Shown piece by piece: positions 36,499 to 49,366 of a stretch of 64,000 nt of DNA (the first letter of the stretch is position 1; each line of letters opens with the position of its first letter). The notes beneath the pieces are model-generated. The model ran no database searches. It saw only the letters and a program-made list of their open reading frames with translations, and had not been told where the DNA came from. Both the position numbers and the translations under genes were made by a program. The DNA comes from Oerskovia douganii (GTDB lineage Bacteria > Actinomycetota > Actinomycetes > Actinomycetales > Cellulomonadaceae): positions 55,820 through 119,819 of the forward strand of contig NZ_JACSPN010000012.1 of NCBI RefSeq assembly GCF_015142735.1. Reading direction: 5' to 3'.

Positions 36499-37751
36499 GG
36501 GTCTATCTGCTCGTCCTGCTGATCGCAGCGGCCGTCACCTACCTGCTGACACCGCTGGCCTACTGGATCGCCGCGAGGACGGGAGCCATCACGGCCGTCC
36601 GGGACCGTGACGTGCACACCATCCCCACGGCCCGGCTGGGCGGGCTCGCGATGACCGCGGGCCTCGTCGTGGCCGTGGCGTTCGCCTCGCAGATGCCGTT
36701 CCTCGAAGGGGTCTTCGAGATCGACCACCGGGCCTGGGCGATCGTCGGGGGAGCGCTGATCGTCTGCCTGCTGGGCGTGGCCGACGACATCTGGGACCTC
36801 GACTGGATGACCAAGCTGGCCGGGCAGGTCCTCGCGGCCCTGTTCATCGCGTGGCAGGGCGTGCAGCTCACGACGTTCCCCATCAACGGGCTGGTGATCG
36901 GCTCGTCGCGGCTCTCGCTCATCGTGACGGTGCTCGTCGTGGTGGTCGCGATGAACGCCGTGAACTTCGTCGACGGCCTCGACGGGCTGGCCGCCGGGCT
37001 CATCGCGATCGGAGGCTCGGCCTACTTCGTGTACACGTACAGCCTCACGGTCGCGGCGAGCCCCACGGACTACTCCAACCTCGCGACCCTGGTCATGGCG
37101 GCCCTCGTCGGGATCTGTCTGGGGTTCCTCCCGCACAACTTCCACCCGGCCCGGATCTTCATGGGGGACTCGGGATCCATGGTCCTGGGCCTCGTGCTCG
37201 CGTCCGCGGTGATCGTGGTGACGGGGAGCATCGACATGGGCACCGCCTCGGACCCGAGCAAGCAGCGCGAGCTCATCCCGATCCTGCTGCCGCTCGCCGT
37301 CATCCTCCTGCCCCTGCTCGACATGGTCCTCGCGGTGGCCCGCCGGGTGGGCACGGGCAAGTCGCCCTTCCACCCCGACCGGCTCCACCTGCACCACCGG
37401 CTGCTGGCGCTCGGTCACTCGCACCGCCGCGCCGTCATCATCATGTACCTGTGGACCGCGGTCTTCGCGTTCGGCGCGGTCGCGCTCGTGCGCTGGCCCG
37501 CGGAGAACGTCGCGATCGGGCTCGGCGTCGCGGTGGTCGTGGCCGCGATCCTCACGCTCGGACCGCTACGGACCCGGGGCAGGTTCCTCGACGACGACGC
37601 CGTGACCGCGCCCGAGGGCATCCCGACGGCGGTGCCCCGGCGGGCCGCCGGGGCCAGCGGCGCGTCACCGGTCGTCCCCGCACCGACGCCGGGCCCCCCG
37701 ACGGGCCCCACCGACCCCCACCGCGCTCACCCCGAAGGAACCTCCCGATGA
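36495..37751 (+). CDS. wecA: Polyprenyl-phosphate N-acetylhexosamine-1-phosphate transferase (WecA/TagO/Rfe family)
   Basis: A 418-residue membrane enzyme with about 11 membrane segments. It transfers a UDP-sugar phosphate to the lipid carrier for cell-wall glycopolymers or arabinogalactan-like linkers. Hallmarks are RDVHTIPTARLGGLAM, LLGVADDIWDLDWMTKLAGQ (the Mg-binding DD), AMNAVNFVDGLDGLAAG, FMGDSGSMVLG and the basic loop FHPDRLHLHHRLLALGHSHRRAV. The C-terminal 60 residues are cytoplasmic and Pro/Ala-rich. GTG 36495 overlaps the preceding stop. This corresponds in position to rfe of mycobacteria. Confidence 0.94.
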   Translation: MRVYLLVLLIAAAVTYLLTPLAYWIAARTGAITAVRDRDVHTIPTARLGGLAMTAGLVVAVAFASQMPFLEGVFEIDHRAWAIVGGALIVCLLGVADDIWDLDWMTKLAGQVLAALFIAWQGVQLTTFPINGLVIGSSRLSLIVTVLVVVVAMNAVNFVDGLDGLAAGLIAIGGSAYFVYTYSLTVAASPTDYSNLATLVMAALVGICLGFLPHNFHPARIFMGDSGSMVLGLVLASAVIVVTGSIDMGTASDPSKQRELIPILLPLAVILLPLLDMVLAVARRVGTGKSPFHPDRLHLHHRLLALGHSHRRAVIIMYLWTAVFAFGAVALVRWPAENVAIGLGVAVVVAAILTLGPLRTRGRFLDDDAVTAPEGIPTAVPRRAAGASGASPVVPAPTPGPPTGPTDPHRAHPEGTSR

Positions 37752-38314
37752 CGACTCCTGCACCGCAGACCCCCGACGAGCCGACGACGCCCGCGGCGGC
37801 GGCTGAGCCGACGGCCGCGGACGCGGCCCGCGCGCCGTCGACGTCCGGGGCCCCCGTGGCCCTCCCGGCCGAGGGCGTGTCCGCCCCCGACCCGGCCGAC
37901 GTCGTGGCCGAGGCCGTGAGCGCGGTGTTCCGCCGCGCCCTGCGCGACACCCTGCTCCTGCTCGGCGGCCTCCTGGTGCTCGGTGTCGGGCTCGGTGCGC
38001 TCCTCGCCGGCACGGCGGGCGTCTGGGGCGCGCTCATGGGCGTCGCGATCGCGCTGGTCTTCTCCGGCACGACGATCGTCGCGATGGCCCGCACCGCGCG
38101 CTCGACCCCGACCACGACCGCAGCGGTCGTCCTGGGGAGCTGGCTCGTGAAGATCGTGCTGCTCGGGATCGTCCTGGCCGTGCTGCGGAACTACGAGTTC
38201 TACGACCGGATCGTCTTCGCGGCCGTGCTGCTCCTGGGCGTGATCGGCTCCGCGCTGCTCGACTACCGTGCGGTCGACCGTGGCCGTATTCCGTACGTCA
38301 CACCGAAGTCCTGA
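37748..38314 (+). CDS. atpI: AtpI-like membrane protein upstream of the ATP synthase genes
   Basis: A 188-residue protein. The first 60 residues are Pro/Ala/Thr-rich and hydrophilic. Four membrane helices follow (about 72-92, 96-112, 128-146 and 150-168). Size, topology and position directly before atpB fit the ATP synthase protein I group, which helps assemble the c-ring or supplies Mg2+, although sequence conservation in that group is low. ATG 37748 has GAAGGA upstream and overlaps the wecA stop by four bases. Confidence 0.72.
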   Translation: MTTPAPQTPDEPTTPAAAAEPTAADAARAPSTSGAPVALPAEGVSAPDPADVVAEAVSAVFRRALRDTLLLLGGLLVLGVGLGALLAGTAGVWGALMGVAIALVFSGTTIVAMARTARSTPTTTAAVVLGSWLVKIVLLGIVLAVLRNYEFYDRIVFAAVLLLGVIGSALLDYRAVDRGRIPYVTPKS

Positions 38315-38533
38315 CGGGTCTTCCGGGCTCGGCCCGGCTCGTGCGCGCCCACGAGCGGCGCGAGCCGGGCCGTGGGCCGGGGCATCATATCCCCGCGACC
38401 GCCAGGATGCCCGGACCGTGACATGTGAAGGCGTGAACATGCGTTAGGCTATCGGCGAATCCATGAAGGCCTGGTCCGACGGCGTGCCTGAGAGCACCCG
38501 GCCCTGGCAATCGACGACCACCGGGAGTCCACC
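38315..38533 (+). promoter_or_regulatory. Leader and probable promoter of the atp operon
   Basis: This 219-base gap holds a GC-rich inverted segment just after atpI (GGCTCGGCCCGGCTCG and nearby complements), probably a terminator. A -10-like TAGGCT is at 38445-38450. GGGAG at 38523-38527 is six bases before the CTG proposed as the atpB start. No other gene is convincing here. Confidence 0.45.
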
Positions 38534-39349
38534 CTGTTCACGCTCGCGACCCCCTCTTCCTTCGTTGCCGCAGCAGAAGGCGAGGGCTTCCACGCGCCGA
38601 CGATCGGTGAGTTCTTCCCCGACGCGATCTTCTTCGGCGACACCCCGTTCGAGTTCAACCGGCTGCAGCTCATCCGCGTGATCGCCACGATCGTGATCCT
38701 GACGATCTTCGTGCTCGCGGCCCGGCGTGCCAAGCTCGTCCCCGGCAGGTTCCAGAACGGTGTCGAGATGGTCCTCGACTTCGCTCGGGTGAACATCGTC
38801 GAGGAGATCATGGGGACCGAGCGGGCTCGCCGCTACGTGCCGATGATCACGACGATCTTCGTGACGATCCTCGCGTTCAACCTCACGGGCGTCGTGCCGG
38901 GTCTCAACCTCGCGGGCACCTCGGTCGCCGGCGTGGCGATCCTCCTGGCGCTGTGGGTCTTCGTGGCCTACTGGGCCGCGGGCATCAGGCAGCACGGCCT
39001 CTGGGGCTACATCCGGGCGAACCTGTTCCCCCCGGGCGTGCCGTTCCCGATCTACTTCATCCTGGCGCCGATCGAGCTGCTCCAGCTCCTGATCATCCGC
39101 CCGGCCTCGCTCGTCATCCGACTCACGGCGAACATGGTCGCGGGCCACATCATGCTGGTCCTGTGCTTCGCCGCCACGAACTTCCTGCTCCTCGAGGCAG
39201 CGCCGGCCCTCAAGGCGATCAGCGCGCTGACCCTCGCGGGCGGCATCGCGATCACGCTCTTCGAGGTGTTCGTCGCGGGCCTGCAGGCGTACATCTTCGC
39301 GCTCCTCGCCACGGTCTACATCAACATGTCGATCGAGGAAGAGCACTGA
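38534..39349 (+). CDS. atpB: F-type ATP synthase subunit a, probable CTG start
   Basis: A 271-residue membrane subunit forming the proton half-channels of F0. The diagnostic helix LIIRPASLVIRLTANMVAGHI contains the essential Arg, followed by VFVAGLQAYIFALLATVYINM. In-frame sequence upstream of the first standard start (GTG 38678) clearly encodes the family's N-terminus (AAAEGEGFHAPTIGEFFP, then FNRLQLIRVIATIVILTIF). Between the in-frame stop TGA at 38489 and GTG 38678 there is no ATG, GTG or TTG. CTG 38534, six bases after GGGAG, is the best start. Starting at 38678 would lose the first 48 residues and part of helix 1. Confidence 0.88.
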   Translation: MFTLATPSSFVAAAEGEGFHAPTIGEFFPDAIFFGDTPFEFNRLQLIRVIATIVILTIFVLAARRAKLVPGRFQNGVEMVLDFARVNIVEEIMGTERARRYVPMITTIFVTILAFNLTGVVPGLNLAGTSVAGVAILLALWVFVAYWAAGIRQHGLWGYIRANLFPPGVPFPIYFILAPIELLQLLIIRPASLVIRLTANMVAGHIMLVLCFAATNFLLLEAAPALKAISALTLAGGIAITLFEVFVAGLQAYIFALLATVYINMSIEEEH

Positions 39350-39399
39350 CCCGCACCACGCACCTGGTCCCGGGCCCTCGGTCCCGGAACCGCCCCTGA

Positions 39400-40285
<886 letters not shown>

Positions 40286-40286
<1 letters not shown>

Positions 40287-41101
40287 TGCGCGGGACGAGC
40301 GGAGCCTCCCTCGCGCAGGCTCAGGAGCGCTTCGAGCCGGTGCTGCGTGCTGCCGGTGAGGGCGCCTTCACCCTGGGCGAGGAGCTCCTCACCGTGGCCG
40401 CGGCGCTCGACGGCTCCGTGCCGTTGCGCCGCGCCCTCGCCGACCCGTCGCGGTCGGGCGAGGACAAGGCCGCCCTGGCGGCCGACGTGCTGCGCGAGGG
40501 CTTCGACGGTCGCGTCGTCGACCTGGTCTCCGGGCTCGCCCGGGACCGCTGGGCGCACGACGGCGACATCGCCGACGCCGTCGAGCACCTCGGCGTCGAC
40601 GCGGTCCTGGCCTCGGCCGAGGCCCGCGGGGCGCTCGAGCGCGTCGAGGACGAGCTGTTCCGCATCACGCGGTCGCTCGTCGGCGAGCGCGAGGCCCGCC
40701 GCGTGCTGACGGAGACCTCGACCGACCCCGCTCGTCGCAAGGCGTTCGTCGACACTCTGCTCGCGGGCAAGGTCGACCCGGTCACCCAGTTCCTCGCGGA
40801 GCGGGCGACCGTCGCACCTCGCGGTCGCCGCTTCGTGGCCACCCTGGTGTGGCTCGGGGACGTCGCCGCACGTCGCCGCCGTCGCCTCGTCGCCTCGGTG
40901 ACGTCGGGCACGGTGCTCAGCCAGGCACAGCAGGACCGTCTGTCCGCGCTCCTCGAGCGCGCGTACGGCCGGGCAGTCCAGCTGAACGTCACCGTGGACC
41001 CCGAGGTCCTCGGCGGCCTGCGCGTCCAGGTCGGGGCGGACGTCGTCGACTCGACGGTCCTCTCGCGCCTGGCCGACGCACGCAGACGACTGGTCAGCTG
41101 A
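40286..41101 (+). CDS. atpH: F-type ATP synthase subunit delta
   Basis: A 271-residue subunit joining the b stalk to the top of F1. It is longer than E. coli delta (177), as usual for actinobacteria. The N-terminal helical domain includes VPLRRALADPSRSGEDKAALAADVL. The C-terminal signature is GRAVQLNVTVDPEVLGGLRVQVGADVVDSTVLSRLADARRRL. The Arg-rich WLGDVAARRRRRLVASV lies in between. ATG 40286 overlaps the atpF stop. Confidence 0.95.
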
Positions 41102-41235
41102 CCTGTTCGCCCGAACACTGAGGTCCTCGCGGCCCCCGGTGTCGTCGACACCCCGCCGGCTCCCGAGCCGGCGAACTGACAAGAACGTTCGACCGCTCCC
41201 GCACATCGCGGGGTGGCCACGACAGGAGAAGAGCA

Positions 41236-42867
<1,632 letters not shown>

Positions 42868-42868
42868 C

Positions 42869-45332
<2,464 letters not shown>

Positions 45333-45341
45333 CACGCCGTG

Positions 45342-45385
45342 AGCGCGCCGCGGGCCCGGCCGACAGGCTGGGCACGCGGCGCGCT
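45342..45385 (+). other. Stem-loop between atpD and atpC
   Basis: AGCGCGCCGCG (45342-45352) pairs perfectly with 45375-45385. The loop contains a second imperfect stem. It may protect the upstream message or lower read-through into atpC, since epsilon is needed in fewer copies than beta. Confidence 0.55.
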
Positions 45386-45420
45386 TCGTCAGACCCGCGC
45401 ACCGACATGAAGGAGTTGAA

Positions 45421-45705
45421 GTGGCACAGCTGAACGTCGACCTCGTGGCGGCGGACCGCAAGATCTGGTCCGGGGACGCGCGCGCGGTGAGCGCGCCGGC
45501 CGCCGACGGTGAGATCGGTATCCTCGTGAACCACTCGCCCGTCCTGTCCGTCCTCGGTGAGGGCACCGTGCGGATCACCGGCACGAACGGCGAGAAGGTC
45601 GCCGTGCGGGTCACCGGCGGGTTCCTGTCGGTGGACTCCAACCAGGTCATGCTCGTGGTGGACGACGCCGAGGTGCTCGACGGCGCCGGCGTCTCCGGCC
45701 ACTGA
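45421..45705 (+). CDS. atpC: F-type ATP synthase subunit epsilon
   Basis: A 94-residue central-stalk subunit. The N-terminal beta-sandwich has [49 protein letters not shown]. The protein stops shortly after [15 protein letters not shown], so the C-terminal helical hairpin that inhibits ATP hydrolysis in other bacteria is nearly absent. Short epsilon forms occur in some actinobacteria. GTG 45421 follows GAAGGAG. Confidence 0.95.
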   Translation: MAQLNVDLVAADRKIWSGDARAVSAPAADGEIGILVNHSPVLSVLGEGTVRITGTNGEKVAVRVTGGFLSVDSNQVMLVVDDAEVLDGAGVSGH

Positions 45706-45723
45706 CGGACCCGGGTATCTCAC

Positions 45724-46134
45724 GTGCCGCTCCCCGCCTGGATCGCGATCGCACTGCTTCTCGCAGTGGCGCTCGTGGCCGGGCTGGGAGCGTTGCGTCT
45801 TCGGGCCATCGCCCACCGGGTGGGGGCCTTCGAGTGCAGTGCCCGCCCCGTCGGGGCCGGTCAGTCCTGGTCGCTGGGCATCGCGCAGTACGGGGTCGGC
45901 CGGATCGACTGGTGGCGTTGCTGGTCCCTGTCGCTGCGCCCGGCCCGTACGTGGCGCCGGACCGACCTCGAGATCGTGTCCCGGCGTCCGCTCGACGCGG
46001 ACCGCGACCTGTTCCTCGTGGAGTGCTCGTACGAGGGCGTCCGCTTCGAGCTGTCGATGTCGAGCGGCGCGTACGCCGGCCTGGCGTCGTGGCTCGAGGC
46101 CGCCCCGCCGGGCCGCCGCGGCGTGGTGGTCTGA
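45724..46134 (+). CDS. DUF2550 family membrane protein
   Basis: A 136-residue protein with one N-terminal membrane helix (about 4-26). A cytoplasmic domain follows with [37 protein letters not shown] and [34 protein letters not shown]. It corresponds in position to the conserved protein after atpC in mycobacteria (DUF2550). Its function is not known. GTG 45724 is 18 bases after the atpC stop, so it is probably transcribed with the ATP synthase genes. Confidence 0.85.
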   Translation: MPLPAWIAIALLLAVALVAGLGALRLRAIAHRVGAFECSARPVGAGQSWSLGIAQYGVGRIDWWRCWSLSLRPARTWRRTDLEIVSRRPLDADRDLFLVECSYEGVRFELSMSSGAYAGLASWLEAAPPGRRGVVV

Positions 46135-46276
46135 GCCGGCCGGCGTGCCGTGGCCGGGTGCTACGGTCGCTCGTGGGGTCCCTGCCGGCGCTGTCCGGTG
46201 CTCGCCCCAGCGGCGGTTAGCCGCCGCGGTGACACTCCGGTCCCACCGCCCCATCGTCCCTTCTGAGGAGTTCTTC

Positions 46277-46972
46277 GTGCGTCTCGTGGTTGCCCGGTGC
46301 TCGGCTCACTACACGGGCCGGCTCTCGGCCCACCTCCCGCTCGCGACGCGCGTGCTGCTCGTCAAGGCTGACGGCAGCGTGCTGCTGCACTCGGACGGCG
46401 GCTCGTACAAGCCGCTCAACTGGATGAGCCCGCCGTGCTCGATGGCGGTCTCGGAGCCCGACGAGGCTGCGCGGGAGCGCGGGGTGACCCAGCTCTGGGC
46501 GGTCCAGCACGCCAAGAGCGACGACCGGCTCGAGATCGAGCTGTACGAGGTCCTGCACGACTCGGCCCACGACCTGGGTGTCGATCCCGGCCTGATCAAG
46601 GACGGGGTCGAGGCTCATCTGCAGGAGATGCTCGCGGCGCAGATCCAGCTGCTGGGGACGGGGCACACGCTGATCCGTCGTGAGTACCCGACGGCGATCG
46701 GTCCGGTCGACATCCTGGCGCGTGACAAGGACGGCGCGACGGTGGCGGTCGAGATCAAGCGTCGCGGCGACATCGACGGCGTGGAGCAGCTCACGCGCTA
46801 CCTGGAGCTGCTGAACCGGGACCCGCTCCTGGCGCCGGTGCGGGGTGTGTTCGCGGCGCAGGAGATCAAGCCGCAGGCCCGCGTCCTGGCGACGGACCGG
46901 GGGATCGGGTGCCTGGTCCTGGACTACGACGCGATGCGCGGCGTCGACGACGTGGACTCCCGGCTGTTCTAG
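46277..46972 (+). CDS. nucS: Mismatch-specific endonuclease NucS/EndoMS
   Basis: A 231-residue DNA repair nuclease that cuts mispaired DNA and gives actinobacteria without MutS-MutL a mismatch repair route. The N-terminal dimerisation half starts [23 protein letters not shown]. The C-terminal PD-(D/E)xK nuclease has Asp145 (GPVDIL), Glu159 and Lys161 ([10 protein letters not shown]), all intact. The C-terminal SRLF may bind the sliding clamp. GTG 46277 is six bases after GAGGAG. A small GCGGCGG-TTAG-CCGCCGC hairpin (46210-46227) lies upstream. Confidence 0.95.
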   Translation: MRLVVARCSAHYTGRLSAHLPLATRVLLVKADGSVLLHSDGGSYKPLNWMSPPCSMAVSEPDEAARERGVTQLWAVQHAKSDDRLEIELYEVLHDSAHDLGVDPGLIKDGVEAHLQEMLAAQIQLLGTGHTLIRREYPTAIGPVDILARDKDGATVAVEIKRRGDIDGVEQLTRYLELLNRDPLLAPVRGVFAAQEIKPQARVLATDRGIGCLVLDYDAMRGVDDVDSRLF

Positions 46973-47034
46973 GAGCAGCAGGGGGCGTGGGACGGCCCGT
47001 CCGGCCGTGGCGGCCGGGCGGGCTCTTCTCGTGC

Positions 47035-47057
47035 TAGGTTTTTGAACATGTTCAAAA
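47035..47057 (+). promoter_or_regulatory. Leaderless promoter and 18-bp palindromic operator over the tetR start codon
   Basis: The -10 hexamer TAGGTT (47035-47040) is seven bases before ATG 47048. The perfect 18-bp palindrome TTTTGAACATGTTCAAAA (47040-47057) starts on its last base, and its centre lies in that start codon. It is an excellent candidate operator for autorepression of the TetR-type protein. Confidence 0.75.
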
Positions 47058-47752
47058 CGAGGCCCGAGCGGGTCGCGCCGACCGTGCCCACGACGCGCAC
47101 CGCCAAGTCGGCGCACACCCGGGCCACGGTCCTCGACACGGCGCTGGCCATGCTGCGTGAGCAGGGCTACGAGGCCACGACCATGCGGGCGATCGCGCAG
47201 CGCGCCGGGGTGAGCACGGGCAACGCGTACTACTACTTCCCGTCCAAGGACCACCTGGTGCAGGAGCTGTACCTCGACGTCCTGCGCGCTCACCGGGCGG
47301 CGGCGGACGAGGTCCTGGCGCGCGGCGGGACGCTCACGGAGCGGCTGCGCGGGGTGCTCGACGCGTCGGTCGACGTCTTCTCGCCGTACCACTCGTTCGG
47401 TGCCGAGTTCGTCTCGGTCGCGATCCGTCCGGGCGCCGCGGCCAACCCGTTCAGCGAGGCCTCGCGCGAGGCTCGAGAGCTGTCGCTCGGGATCTTCGAG
47501 GACGTGGTCGCGGGGGCCTCGCCCGCCGTCCCGTCGGCCCTGCGGGCCCGGTTGCCCGAGCTGCTGTGGCTGGCCCAGCTCGGGGTGACGCTCTTCTGGG
47601 TCCAGGACTCGTCGGCAGGCACGGTGCGCACGCGGCGCCTCGTGGCGGGGGCGAGCCCGATCGTGGGCACGCTCGTCCGTCTCTCGCGCCTGCCGGTGGC
47701 GCGCGGCGTCGTCGACGACGTCCTGCGTCTGACCGCCTCGCTCAAGGCCTGA
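47048..47752 (+). CDS. TetR/AcrR-family transcriptional regulator
   Basis: A 234-residue repressor. After a basic N-terminus the helix-turn-helix (about 24-70) reads RATVLDTALAMLREQGYEATTMRAIAQRAGVSTGNAYYYFPSKDHLVQELY. The helical ligand-binding domain (about 75-225) is typical in length, its ligand unknown. ATG 47048 is probably leaderless and lies inside the palindrome it presumably binds. TTG 47042 is a weak alternative. The next gene starts two bases after the stop, so the three genes tetR-yndJ-like-DUF1990 look like one operon. Confidence 0.9.
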   Translation: MFKTRPERVAPTVPTTRTAKSAHTRATVLDTALAMLREQGYEATTMRAIAQRAGVSTGNAYYYFPSKDHLVQELYLDVLRAHRAAADEVLARGGTLTERLRGVLDASVDVFSPYHSFGAEFVSVAIRPGAAANPFSEASREARELSLGIFEDVVAGASPAVPSALRARLPELLWLAQLGVTLFWVQDSSAGTVRTRRLVAGASPIVGTLVRLSRLPVARGVVDDVLRLTASLKA

Positions 47753-47753
47753 C

Positions 47754-48716
47754 GTGAGCCCGGCGACCGCGCTCCTCGTCGACGTCGTGGTGGCCGTCGG
47801 GCTCGTCGTCGTCCTCCCGCTGGGGCTGTCGCTGCTGGGGCCGCGGACCGTCCCGGGGGCGGGAGGTCCGTGGTGGCCTGCCGCCGGTGCCGTCGCGGCG
47901 GCCGGCGCGTGGCTCCCGTCGGGTCCCCTCGCCCAGGGGGCGACCGTCCCGTTCCTGGTGGGCGCGGTGGTCCTGCTCGGCGCCGCGGTCCGCCTGGTCC
48001 TGCCCGGCCCGACGCCGCCGCTCCCACCCGAGGTGCGGCTCGCCGTCGGGGTCGCTCTGGTGATGCCGGGGGTCGGTGCCGCGGCCATGCTCGCCGACCG
48101 CGGCGGCTGGGGACTGCTCGGGTTCTCGGGGACGTACCTGACGCTGACGGTCCCGCACATGCTCTTCGCGGGCTTCGCCGCGGCGCTCGTCGCGGGGCTG
48201 ACGGTCGTGGTCGACCGCGACACCCCGGCACGGGGAGCCGGTCGACCGGCTGCCGCCCGTCTCGGTGCGCTCGGGGTGCCGCTGGGGACGGGGACGGTCC
48301 TGGTGGGCTACTTCGTGAGCGACCTGGTCGAGCTCCTGGGGGCGCTCGTGCTGACGGGCGCGCTCTGGTGCACCGCCTGGGCCGTCCTGGGGATCCCGGC
48401 ACGGCGGGGAGCGCGGGTCCTCCTCGCCGTGGGCTCGGTCGCCCTCGGCGCCTCGATGCTGCTCGCGGTGTGGTGGGCGGTCGGTGAGCTCACGGGGGCG
48501 CCGCACCCGGGCATCGGGCTCATGGCGGCGACGCACGGCCTCGCGAACGCGCTCGGGTTCGCGCTGTGCACGCTGCTCGGGCTGGGGCGGGTCGCGCGCG
48601 AGGCGCAGCGGCGCCCCGGTCCGCCGGGTCGGTCGCCGCGCACCGGCACGCTGCTGCAAGAAAGACCACGCCCGGCACATACACCCAGCAGGAGCCCAGG
48701 ACGGAGACAGGCATGA
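47754..48716 (+). CDS. YndJ-like polytopic membrane protein
   Basis: A 320-residue membrane protein with about nine hydrophobic segments. The phrase ATHGLANALGFALCTLLG near the C-terminus and TYLTLTVPHMLFAGFAAAL in the middle resemble the YndJ family of Bacillus, whose function is unknown. The C-terminal 40 residues are Arg/Pro-rich and cytoplasmic. GTG 47754 follows the tetR stop, and the ATGA overlap couples it to the DUF1990 gene. The family call rests on the HG-x2-NALGF motif and should be treated as tentative. Confidence 0.6.
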   Translation: MSPATALLVDVVVAVGLVVVLPLGLSLLGPRTVPGAGGPWWPAAGAVAAAGAWLPSGPLAQGATVPFLVGAVVLLGAAVRLVLPGPTPPLPPEVRLAVGVALVMPGVGAAAMLADRGGWGLLGFSGTYLTLTVPHMLFAGFAAALVAGLTVVVDRDTPARGAGRPAAARLGALGVPLGTGTVLVGYFVSDLVELLGALVLTGALWCTAWAVLGIPARRGARVLLAVGSVALGASMLLAVWWAVGELTGAPHPGIGLMAATHGLANALGFALCTLLGLGRVAREAQRRPGPPGRSPRTGTLLQERPRPAHTPSRSPGRRQA

Positions 48717-49240
48717 CGACCCTCAGCCGCACGACGTACCCCGAGGTGGGGGCCACCCTGGCCGCCGAGCTGCCGGAGGGCTACGGCCACCTCCGCCTGC
48801 GGCACCGGCTCTCCGAGCGACCGTACTCGGTCGACGAGCTCGGACGTCTGGGCGAGCAGCTCCTGACCTGGCAGGTGCACCGCGCCGCCCGCGTGCGGAT
48901 CGAGACGTCGGCGCCCGTCGCCGCGCCGGGCGGGCTCGTGACGACGCTGCTCGGCCTGGGGTGGCTGCGCCTGAGCGAACCGTGCGAGATCGTGTGGGTC
49001 GAGCGTGAGGAGCAGCGGATCGGGTTCGGGTACGGGACGCTGCCGGGACACGCGTTCGTGGGCGAGGAGTCGTTCGTGCTCGAACGTGACGCGTCCGGGG
49101 ACGTGTGGTTCGTCGTGGACGCCTTCAGCAACCCGGCCGCATGGTGGGTGTCGGCCCTGCGGCCCCTGGTCCCGACGTTCCAGCGGCTGTACGTCGCCCA
49201 CCTCGCCCGGGCCGCGCGCCGCCTGCTGCGCGACCTGTGA
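48713..49240 (+). CDS. DUF1990 family protein
   Basis: A 175-residue soluble protein of the DUF1990 family, unknown function. Conserved phrases are LLTWQVHRAARVRI, RIGFGYGTLPGHAFVGEESFVLERDASGDVWFVVDAFSNPAAW and FQRLYVAHLARAARRLL. It is coupled to the YndJ-like gene by an ATGA overlap. The pair could act on membrane lipids or small hydrophobic ligands, but nothing in the sequence proves that. Confidence 0.82.
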   Translation: MTTLSRTTYPEVGATLAAELPEGYGHLRLRHRLSERPYSVDELGRLGEQLLTWQVHRAARVRIETSAPVAAPGGLVTTLLGLGWLRLSEPCEIVWVEREEQRIGFGYGTLPGHAFVGEESFVLERDASGDVWFVVDAFSNPAAWWVSALRPLVPTFQRLYVAHLARAARRLLRDL

Positions 49241-49366
49241 GCGCGAGCTCGTCCTGGCGCGTGCTGCGGAGCCGGGGGTGCGCGCGGTCTCACTCCTCGA
49301 CCGCGGCGCAGCGGTGGTCGTGAGCCTTCGTGCACCGTCCGAACGAAGTGCGCAAGAATGTGGCCC

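Noticed and set aside
38463..38681. 72-codon frame from ATG 38463 as a separate small gene before atpB
   Set aside because: It is out of frame with atpB and Ser/Arg-rich. It overlaps sequence that encodes the conserved atpB N-terminus.
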